NCBI GenBank assembly: GCA_025201705.1
Contig: MU617368.1
Location: forward strand, 1 to 14,664
DNA from: Dissophora ornata
Lineage: Eukaryota; Mortierellomycota; Mortierellomycetes; Mortierellales; Mortierellaceae
Reading direction: 5' to 3'
DNA length: 14,664 bases
A program made the translations under genes and the position numbers. A model generated the notes under the pieces. It worked only from the letters and a program-made list of their open reading frames with translations. It was not told where the DNA came from and searched no databases. Positions 7,097-14,664 of the stretch are shown here, piece by piece. The stretch's first letter is position 1; each line of letters opens with the position of its first letter.

Positions 7097-8886
7097 CTAT
7101 GCTTTGTCGATAATTTTACGTCTGCGCATGAACAGCGATAGAATAAAGGCTACGCCCATGATTGGCGTCAGGACCATGAATACCATCTTGAACGAGTCTG
7201 CGTAGGCTCCGATCACCTGCTCCTTGACACCCTCTGGAAGACTCGAGATCGCTGTCATGTTTTCAACAACATCCATCTGTCCAAGAATGTCCTGAGTATC
7301 GATCGGCAGCTTTGCTAAGTTCTTCTGCAACGCGTTGTTGAAGACGGACGCACAAATAGCCACTCCGATCGCGCTGCCGACACCGTTAAGGAACCCACAG
7401 AGAGTGGTCGCGACTGCAATGTGCTTCTCACCCGCACAGTCCTGGCAGGCAATGACACAGTTTTGATATATCAGTCCCTGACCGAAACCCATGATTAAGA
7501 GAAGGACAAGCTGCACTCCGAGGCTCGTGTCGGCGTCCAACAACATTAACAAGCCGATACTCAAAGTCATGATCGCAGTGCCCATCCACAAAAAGATCCG
7601 ATAGTCTCTCAATTTCTTCAGAAGGAACGAAGACGCCATCGTACTGATCACTGCTCCGAACGAGTTTGGTATCAATCTCAACCCCGAGCTGGTCGTCGAA
7701 GCTCCTTTGACAGCCTGGAAGTACAGTGGCAAGTAAAACATGCAACCCATGAAACAGATCCCCACCAAACCATTGATGGAAACTGCCAAGGCCACGTTTC
7801 TGTTCAAGAGCAAGGCCGGTGGGATAATTGCGTCTTCCTCCAAAGTCCTATTCTCGACAAATACCAGGATGCATGCCAGTACCACAAAGAGCACCAACAA
7901 TACAATGATCGGCGCCGAGTTCCAGGCAAATGTGGTGCCACCCTAGGTCAGCGGCAGAAGCAGTCACAACACAGTGGCAGTGACGAGGATCACACCAAGG
8001 TAATCGACCCGACGCATCTTTTCCGATATATTTGTTTGCTCAAATGGGACCTGGAACAGCCAGGCAACCAGACTCATGCTCAGGGCGCCCAATGGTAGGC
8101 AGATATAGAAACACCATCGCCAGGTGGCATGCTGGACGAAGGCACCTCCTAGCAAGGGTCCTGCCACGGCAGAGACTGCGAATGCCAGCCAGACCATGGA
8201 CTGGTATCTTGCTCGCTCCTCCAAGTCCTCAAACATGTCCGACACCATGATGACGACGACGGTGAAAAGTCCCGAGCCTCCGAACCCCTGTATGACGCGG
8301 AAGAGGATCAACGCCAGCATGGAAGGTGCGGCACCACAACCGAGGGAGCCAATTAAGAATAAGGTAACGGCAAAGAGAAACATTTGCTTTCGACCAAAGA
8401 TGTCGGAGAAGCGACCGTAGATCGGCTGGAATGTCGTGTAGGCGAGGAGGTAGGCAGTGGCGACCCAGGACATCTGGGTCTAGGCATCAAAGTCAGCAGC
8501 GATGCGAGGGAGAGACGTGGCAACGATAGAGATATCGATGCTTGCGAGGAATGCACCAAGGCACATGCTGTGAAGCGAGTTTTGGAGGTTGCGCTGTGGT
8601 TAGATATCGTATGAATTTTTTACTGTCTTCAAGGGGATGAACAACGCGAAGAACAGATCGAGAAACAATACCCAAATGACAAGAGTGCAAGTCGTATGCG
8701 GCCCACAGGGAGGGTACTTGATCGACTGCGGTCTTGCCCCTGGATCTCTAGTTGCTTTTCAGGATCGCTCTCGATAGAGAGGCACTTATGGCCAACCAGG
8801 TCCTCTGTCTTGGTTGGGGGCGACATGGGGATGGAAGTCTCTGCGTCTAAAGCAGGGGAGTTGTATGGCGGTATTGACTCTTCCAT
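7097..8886 (-). pseudogene. DHA2-type (14-TMS) major facilitator drug:H+ antiporter with three in-frame stops
   Basis: Seen: exon 1 runs 8886 to 8672, the intron is 8568-8671 (104 nt), and exon 2 runs 8567 to 7097. Reading straight through gives 561 codons, the usual DHA2 length, in one frame with no indel. Motif A (GRFSDIFGRK, codons 123-132), motif B (RVIQGFGG, 162-169) and motif C (AVAGPLLGG, 205-213) are all present, as is the N-terminal MCLGAFLASIDISIVATSLP helix that marks DHA2. The frame is broken by TAG at codon 101 (8480-8482, between DFDA and TQMSW), TGA at codon 273 (7964-7966) and TAG at codon 280 (7943-7945, where the family usually has Trp before GG). Family knowledge: these are plasma- or vacuolar-membrane exporters of drugs and fungal metabolites. 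The rest of the sequence is well conserved, so inactivation looks recent. Sequencing error, readthrough or unusual tiny introns are alternatives. Confidence 0.85.
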
Positions 8887-8988
8887 GGATTGCAAGGTAT
8901 ACTTCTTTTGTACTGTGGAGGCTTAAACGTTGACAAAGGTGGATAATAGAGGAAGGTTGTACGGCTTTTGATGGTCCCGATCCCCGGG

Positions 8989-8996
8989 TTTAAATA
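8989..8996 (-). promoter_or_regulatory. TATA-like box of the transporter gene
   Basis: On the minus strand the sequence reads TATTTAAA, about 103 bp upstream of the transporter's ATG at 8886 and between a C-rich stretch and the Pur/Pyr leader. Position and sequence fit a TATA element. No experimental start site is known, so this is inference from position. Confidence 0.4.
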
Positions 8997-9044
8997 GGGG
9001 GTTGGTTGTGTATGTAGATCGTACATCGCAACCTGCGACCGTGC

Positions 9045-9063
9045 GCCGGGTAGTACACCCGGC
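9045..9063. promoter_or_regulatory. GC-rich perfect hairpin / CCG-N11-CGG palindrome upstream of the transporter
   Basis: Seen: gccgggt-agtac-acccggc, a 7-bp perfect inverted repeat with a 5-nt spacer, about 160 bp upstream of the transporter ATG. As duplex DNA it presents CCG and CGG triplets 11 bp apart, in everted orientation. Zn2Cys6 transcription factors bind paired CGG triplets and commonly control fungal MFS exporters, so an operator is possible. The sequence alone does not establish this. Confidence 0.35.
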
Positions 9064-9064
9064 C

Positions 9065-9135
9065 CCAATATCAATATCTCCGACAAGAACTCCAATACCT
9101 CCAATGCCAACACCTCCAGCAAAAACTCCAACAGA
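9065..9135. repeat. Imperfect 9-nt periodic repeat (CTCCAAYAC type)
   Basis: Seen: successive near-copies of ctccaatac/ctccaatgc/ctccagcaa over about 70 bp between NOT4 and the transporter. It is open in more than one frame because of the periodicity, so open frames here are not evidence of a gene. It may be a decayed trinucleotide-type expansion. Confidence 0.5.
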
Positions 9136-9267
9136 TCCACTGGCCGTGTATGTGACTACCCTCTGTTAAAACTGGAATGTCCGAATGGAAGTCTAAGTGC
9201 AGCTCGTTTGTCTGATTTAGACTGTTCATTTATCTGAACCTCGGTTTTTATAATTCGTCGCCCTGAA

Positions 9268-9300
9268 TCATGGACGGTTCATGGACGGTTCATGGACAGC
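9268..9300. repeat. 11-bp tandem repeat, three copies
   Basis: Seen: tcatggacggt at 9268-9278 and 9279-9289, followed by tcatggacagc at 9290-9300 (two mismatches). It lies in the intergenic region downstream of NOT4. The rest of 8887-9660 holds no supported gene; a 9270-9605 open frame resembles nothing known. Confidence 0.75.
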
Positions 9301-9660
9301 ACTTTGGCAAAACCGTCTATTTCTGGATCTTATGTCCCACTAAACGCCAGACCTGGGTCACCAACCTCACGGACCTCACTGATCTCACTACCAAGTCTAT
9401 CTGGAGCGACATGACCCTGCTTCGGGTTCAGATTCGCAACTCAAGTGGATTAATCGATTCATCACTGATAGATTGCGGCAGAGTAGCAAGCACAGACTAC
9501 CAAAATTTGCTTCGTGGAATACATGCATTCGACACTTCTGTGAGCTTCATGAGAACGTTGAACGTTATCCGACTTGATCCCCGTGCCCTTGTTTTTATTT
9601 GTTGACTTCTTCCGGAGCTACAAGAAGCTAACACCCCCCTCCCCCCTTTTTTTCACTACA

Positions 9661-10021
9661 CTATGCATACAACTTGCGACGGTTACGTTTTATCACCGCA
9701 TTGAGTTGGTTCTCCAACATCTGCGTCTCCATCTTCGCATTGATCACTTGCAATTCCAGGTCCTCAACACTCCGCGCCGTAGCCGCTGATGATGCTGCTG
9801 CTGCTGCTGATGTTGGTCCGGATCCTGGTCCACTGACATTGCTCAGATGGGGCGTTGACTGTGCAGTATTCGTGCCGCTGTTACTATTACTATTGTTACT
9901 GCTGGTATTGACGTTGCTCCCGTGATTCAGGCCATTGGGTACGTTGTTGCCAAACTGCTGATGCTGGTGCTGGTGCTGATGCTGATGTTGGTGTTGCTGG
10001 TGCTGGTGCTGGTGCTGGTGA

Positions 10022-10062
<41 letters not shown>

Positions 10063-13000
10063 CAGCTGCAGTTGTTGCAATTGTTGTTGATGCTGGTGTT
10101 GATTCTGTTGTCCACCATTCATTCGGAATCCCGAATTCGATTGCGCAGACTCGCGACGGGATAGCATGCTAGGACCGCCTTGGTTACCACTGTTCACATC
10201 TTGCTGATATGGGTGACCCACCAGACTGTTTCCGTTCGACAGACCAGACCAGTTGTTGGATGACGGCATGGACGATGATGACGAGGGTCCAAAAAAGTCG
10301 AGCGCGCTCATCATACTCGTGATATCCAAGGGCTTGTTATTCAGGTTACTGTTCATGTAAGCAGACGGTGTGCTGTTGCTTCCATTGTCATTTCCATTTC
10401 CTCCATTGCCACTGTTATTGATAGGGGGCATACCCAGACCAGGGGGTGGGCCTGACACTGAAGTCGGACCTGAACCGGAGGACGACATCGACATCGACAT
10501 TGACATCATCGGTGTGTTCAGTCCGTTGCTTCCAAATCCTCCACTCATACTGAGACCCTCATACTGGCTGGAGGGTCGGCTCGAATAGTCGCCAGCAGCG
10601 GAATAAGCGCCGCTGTTGGTGTTGTAGTTGCTATTTGCAGCGGGGTTCATTCTCAGTCCTCCATTGAGACTGTTAAGCATGTTGCTATGTTCCTCTGACA
10701 ATGTCGTAGGCTGTTGCTGTTGATGCCCCTGCTGTGGCGGTTGGTCCTTCATACTAAGTCGCTCCGGTCTAATTCCGGCATTGAGTCCCATGAGCAGGTC
10801 CGACTTCACTTTGGCAGAGCGTGCAGCGGCCGCAGAATTAATCGTGTTCAATAGCGGCGATTCCCCTGCGCCAAAGGCAACAGGGTACGTTTCCAAGTTG
10901 GCTGACTTGAGAGGGGAATAGTGCTGTGGGTCGAAAAAAAAAATAAGCAAGAATAACAAAAATGTCAAAAATCCACTCAACCCGTCGCTGAGATTTTAGC
11001 ACAGCATTAATATCAAGTTCATACCTCCATTCGCTTGTGTCCCAGTCCGAACTGCTGAAGCAGAGGCGAGTTGGCGGCGTCGTTTCCAAGTCGGTTCATC
11101 GAATCTATATGCAATGATTTTGATCACAAAAGGTTTTGTAAGAATGCTGAAGTTCTTCCACCATACTTTCTCCAAGGATTTGGTATTGTACCTGAGAGTT
11201 CATGGCCCATCAAGCCAAACGAGCCGGGATAGCCTCCCGCAGATGGCTGAAGGGTCTCCACCATTGAAGAGCGATTTCCCGAAGATGACATACGAACAGA
11301 CATTATCGCTGGGTCCTGGAACGCCATTGGATTTGGCATGCCCGCAGATCCTCCACCAGGGACCGACTGAGTCGAAGGTGTTGCTGCCGCAGCCTTCAGG
11401 AATGCACCGAAAAAGTCCTGGGCATTGTCCTGGCTGTTTCGAGAGCCGGCATTGTGGAGACTTTCAGAAGTCCAGCTGTTGAGCCGGGAACCTTGTTGCA
11501 AACGTTGCGGCTGTTGCTGTTGCAGCAGCTGTTGATGTGATTGCTGTGATTGTTGCTGTGATTGCGGTGTCAGAGACCAGCCTCCATAATCGTTCCGGGA
11601 ATGGCTTTCTAGACCTGGAGGTGGCGACTTGATCATTGTAGGGGTCATGGGGTTGCGTGCTAGTCCTGGAGGACCACCGCGTTGCTGAACGGGTTGTTGT
11701 TGCTGCTGCATCGAGAACTGCTGGTGGTATTCGGCCATTCGAGAGCTGGGCGTGGTCAGCATGGGATCCATGTTGAGCTGGTTCATGCTCCTCTGATATG
11801 CAAGACCCTCCTGCTTATCGGCAGCTCCCCACATGCCAGCGTTGAGACTGGCCTCTTGACGGTGCAAGAGGGGAGAGGCCTGATACTGAGCTTGCTGTTG
11901 TTGTTGTTGAAGCTGTTGAAGTTGTTGATGCTGTTGCTGCTGCTGCTGTTGACTCAAAGAACCATTGCGCTGGCCGAAGCTGACATTCACGTTAGGCAAG
12001 AGCGCCCTGAGGCCATCCTGCATCGACTGCATATTCGAGGATGGGTCCGTGTATCCTTCACCGCCGAACGAGTCCGAATACTGGTTCTCCATTGCGAATC
12101 CAAAGCGGGAGGTCTGTCTTGGTTTGCCAGGGATGGGCGGTCCGACGGGGCGGTTACGGCCAGTAGTGGGATCATAGTCCGAGTCTTCGAGGAAGGAGCG
12201 CGCGGGCGGCACTACAGCTCGGCGCATGAGCGGCTCATCATCCATGGAGAATGGGTTGAAGGAGCCAGTGTAGTGTGTTGGGGTCAGGGGCATATTGGAG
12301 AGGCCAGCAAAGGTGTCCAGTCCGAATGGCGCGGTTGCCTCCGTTCTCAAAGTCGCCGCACCCTCGCCATTTCCAAACGCAGGCGGCAACGTCGCAAGCG
12401 AAGCATCGGGATTGAAGGAAAACGAACCCAAGGACAACGTTGGCTGGTTCTGCGCCAGACGAGCTTCCTTCTCCTTCCGCTCCCTTTCCTCCTGTTCTTT
12501 CTTCTCCTGTGCTTCCCTTGCCTCCCTCTCCACACGCTCCTTCTCCGCACGCTCCTTCTCCTCGCGTTCCTTTTCCAGCCTCTCTTTCTCCGCTCGTTCC
12601 TTCTCCGCTCGTTCTTTCTCTTCCCGCTCCATTTGCTCCATTTGCTCCTTCAACTCCTGCTCCTTTCGAGCCTTCTCTTGCTGCTGCTCTCTCTCCTTTT
12701 GCAACTGTTCCTGCCGTTCTTGTTCTCTTCGCCGCTCCTCTTTTTCTTTTTGCTTCTGTAATTTCTGTTCCATCTCTTGCTGCTGTTTCTGCTTCTGCAG
12801 TTCCAGCTGCTCTTGCTCTAGCTCCAACTGCTTTTGTTTCCGCAGTTTTTGGTTTAGCAACTCGGCTTGTAGCTCCGACTCTTGCTGCTGCTTCTGTAGG
12901 AGGAGCTGTTGCTTTCGCAGTTGTTCTTGTTGTTGTTGTTGTTGGCGCTGTTCCAGGAGCATCTGCTGTTTCGCTGCCGCCTCGATGGCCAACGCTTCTG

Positions 13001-14649
13001 CAGGAGTTGGAGAATCTACTACAGGGGCTGTATAGAGATGAGTGAGTGAATGTGGCTAAAAACAATACGCCTCGCCGAGACAGCATTCACAAACCGCCAC
13101 TTACAATCCGCCAAGGATCCATCCTTAGCATAATTAACTTCTTTCCGTTTGCCGTTATTAACGACCACCCCTGTAATTATAGATGTGGTGGAGCCCTTGG
13201 TCCGCAGAGGCGGTGGACCCTCAGGTTTCCGGGCGATAGAGCTATGTAGTATAGGAGTTGATGGATTACTGCCGAATTTTGCCCAGGATGCTGTTGCTGG
13301 AAGAGCCGATCCTTCTTCTTCCTTGTCATCGTGGCTTGATCTATCGCCTCCAGGTGCTGGCCAGTCAGAGAGTGACGACGCTGCCGAGTGATAGGACGCC
13401 ACAGTCGCGGGCCTTGGTCTGGGCGTCAGCGAAGAACTGGATCCATGTGGGCTTGATACATGTGGGCTGGATCCATGTGACGGTAACGGTGGGCGACCTA
13501 GAACCGCCTGCTTATGGCTATATGGATCGTAAGGCGCCGCATGTTCCTGCAGGTGATGTTTTCTACATCAAATCATATCCATGGAATGTCCGAGGATGAG
13601 GTCAGCACGGAGATCATATCTTTAGTCAGTACAAGGTCATGTTTGCAGTAACGTGAAGTGCTTACCCGACAGCAAGGTCCTCTTTCGTGTAACTGTCTGC
13701 ATCCTCGCCTGGCTCGTGCAGATACATACATCCCGGATTCTGACAGGACATGCCCCGCAGGTAATAGGTACAGTATTTGGTCGTTCCATAGGACGCCCTG
13801 TGTGCGGCAATGACAGTAGACAAAACGCGAATGAAAATAAGGACTCGGTAATTCTGCTAATGGCTTCGCCAGTGCTGGCTCGGATACAAACTTTCAGGAG
13901 ATTCTAATGACACCAGTTGCTTACCTCAGGATCTTCCCGTCCCATACACTACCGTCAATTGCGGCGATTGCCTTGGCTGCGTCCTCTTTCCGAACATAGG
14001 TGATGTAGACGCCAACACTAGCTTGACCAGGCGACGAACCTGCGGATGGCATCGGAGCATTTCTTCGGTTGATGACGACCTTTGCAATCTTGCCGTACTG
14101 ACCAAAATACTCGTGTTGTCGCAACGTGTGCTGTAATCAAAAGGGTTGTTGTCATGGGACGCATGAGGAAAGAAATACGACGTTCAAGTTAGAGTCCAAC
14201 GCTCAACAAACGGGGGGGAAGAGTGTCTCGTACTTCTCGGAGACCACTGCCGGCTCTGTCTGTGGCAGTGACGGTACATACCTCATCGTTGGCAAGTTTA
14301 GTGGGGAGACCAATCACATAAACCAAGCTTTTCTGCACGACCCTCATGTTCGAAAGATGCTTCCTGTTCATGGCCTCAATCTCTTTCTTCTCGCGCTCCT
14401 TCTGTTTCTTCTCGTTCTTGATCAAGGCCAGCCTGTAAAGACATTGAAGTCGGTCAACACGGGGAAATGAAGGGTAATTTCAAGGGGAGGATGGGAGCAC
14501 AGGAACCACTTTGGGGTCATCTCATGTTGCACTTACTCATCGGCCGAAATGGGTGTGAATTCTACGGTTTCCTCTGAATAAACCCTTCGGCATGCAGGGC
14601 ATCGCCCATTGTGATCCTCCTTGATGTGGTGCCAGCAAAAGCGACAAAT
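9661..14649 (-). CDS. NOT4: CCR4-NOT subunit NOT4, RING E3 ubiquitin ligase (5' end beyond window)
   Basis: Seen: eight exons on the minus strand, 14649-14537, 14432-14282, 14130-13925, 13797-13666, 13562-13105, 13027-11192, 11104-11025 and 10923-9661, all with GT-AG borders and continuous phase, giving 1,412 residues plus TAG. Residue 1 here is inside the RING: ICRFCWHH...GRCPACR supplies Cys 2, 5, 17 and 20, the second half of the C4C4 finger. A basic linker (KNEKKQKEREKKE) leads to an RRM with RNP2-like VYVIGL (75-80) and RNP1-like VGVYITYV (127-134). Next comes a CCCH finger C166-x8-C-x4-C-x3-H184, then KHHLQEH. The remaining ~1,200 residues are Ser/Pro-rich, a Q/E/K/R coiled coil (about 372-545), and Q-, H- and N-rich tracts. 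Family knowledge: NOT4 ubiquitinates substrates in mRNA decay and co-translational quality control. Yeast and human forms are about 575-700 residues, so this one is at least twice the usual size. The RING's first half lies beyond 14664. Confidence 0.97.
9955..10112 (-). repeat. CAG/CAC repeat coding for poly-Q and (HQ)n in NOT4
   Basis: Seen: within the last NOT4 exon, CAG/CAA and CAC/CAT codons encode an unbroken run of about 14 Gln followed by alternating His-Gln pairs, residues about 1263-1315 of the in-window protein. CAG and CAA are mixed, which lowers slippage. On the other strand this produces a long Leu/Val-rich open frame that is only a shadow. Confidence 0.9.
11510..11573 (-). repeat. 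Gln-rich coding repeat in NOT4 exon 6 (second tract)
   Basis: Seen: mixed CAA/CAG codons with interspersed Ser, His and Leu (QSQQQSQQSHQQLLQQQQPQ type) near the C-terminal part of exon 6. It is one of several separate Q tracts in this protein. It has low complexity and is likely disordered. Confidence 0.85.
11888..11952 (-). repeat. Gln-rich coding repeat in NOT4 exon 6 (first tract)
   Basis: Seen: CAG/CAA codons encoding SQQQQQQQHQQLQQLQQQQQ, preceded by an FGQRNGSL linker. It lies about 180 residues after the charged coiled coil. The leucines recur every few residues, so an amphipathic coil is possible. Confidence 0.85.
12430..12980 (-). repeat. Charged/Gln coiled-coil coding repeat in NOT4
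   Basis: Seen: an N-terminal Q/L-rich half (LRKQQLLLQKQQQ) passing into an E/R/K half with tandem hexapeptides of the form EKERAE/EREEKE, together about 175 residues without Pro or Gly until the final linker. This composition predicts a long continuous helix (coiled coil or ER/K single alpha-helix). The repeated GAG/AAG/CGx codons leave several other frames open on both strands, which are not genes. Confidence 0.88.
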
Positions 14650-14664
14650 CTGTTGGGAAAGGGG

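Noticed and set aside
7097..8886. Alternative genetic code (TAG=Gln, TGA=Trp) to explain the stops in the transporter
   Set aside because: NOT4 uses TAG, and the SDR and TAH18-like genes use TAA, as true terminators. Nothing else in the window needs a reassigned code, and fungal nuclear genomes are not known for this code.
8847..9140. 97-codon minus-strand frame covering the transporter leader
   Set aside because: It overlaps the transporter start in another frame and draws its Leu/Glu content from the 9-nt periodic repeat; it lacks a family match.
9922..10164. Leu/Val-rich plus-strand open frame resembling membrane helices
   Set aside because: It is simply the complement of the NOT4 poly-Gln/His repeat (CAG to CTG, CAC to GTG).
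11682..12761. 359-codon plus-strand open frame rich in Leu
   Set aside because: It is the antisense reading of the CAG and GAG-rich NOT4 exon, giving CTG/CTC leucine runs. The sense frame has a clear domain order and valid splice sites.
12238..13086. Long alternative open frames on both strands opposite and within the NOT4 coiled-coil exon (up to 282 codons)
   Set aside because: They arise from the repetitive GAG/AAG/CAG codons of the charged region. They have biased Ala/Gly/Thr or Ser/Cys/Phe composition, no family resemblance, and run across a NOT4 splice junction.
1..14664. tRNA, rRNA or CRISPR content
   Set aside because: No cloverleaf with a T-loop GTTCGA core, no rRNA-like stretches and no regularly spaced direct repeats were found by eye.

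Overview
The window reads as nuclear DNA of a filamentous fungus. Genes are split by short GT-AG introns of roughly 77-150 nt, the start I trust most (the SDR) has A at -3, and the proteins are eukaryotic and fungal in type (a CCR4-NOT E3 ligase, a diflavin reductase, a TMEM135-like membrane protein, a 14-helix DHA2 transporter). The Q/H-rich low-complexity tracts and intron style suggest an early-diverging lineage such as Mortierellomycota. That placement is inference, and the genus cannot be read from the sequence.

Layout: (1) 44-283 (+) is the last exon of a TAH18/NDOR1-type diflavin reductase. (2) 580-857 is a ~280-bp element with terminal inverted repeats; a second copy lies at 6222-6497. 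The pair looks like a MITE family. (3) About 958-3012 (+) is a TMEM135-like membrane protein gene with four clear introns, broken by adjacent in-frame TAG-TGA codons and probably by several 1-nt frame changes further upstream. (4) 3219-4037 is an intergenic tract with two blocks of degenerate GTTAACC/CCAGTTA repeats around a weak two-exon small ORF. (5) 4256-5454 (+) is an intact classical short-chain dehydrogenase/reductase in three exons. (6) 5455-7096 is intergenic and holds the second MITE copy. (7) 7097-8886 (-) is a DHA2-type major facilitator gene of normal length in one frame, carrying three in-frame stop codons. (8) 8887-9660 is intergenic and holds the transporter's likely promoter, a GC-rich hairpin and short tandem repeats. 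(9) 9661 to the window end (-) is a very large NOT4 gene: eight exons here, the second half of the RING, RRM, CCCH finger, then about 1,200 residues of low-complexity and charged coiled-coil sequence.

The genes are functionally unrelated (Fe-S assembly electron transfer, organelle membrane protein, redox enzyme, drug-type efflux, mRNA decay/ubiquitination), as expected for ordinary fungal synteny. I see no operon, biosynthetic cluster or defence-like system. The most notable points are two otherwise well-preserved membrane-protein genes that are both interrupted, the MITE copy lying just upstream of one of them, and the unusually expanded NOT4. No tRNA, rRNA, CRISPR or prokaryotic feature was seen.
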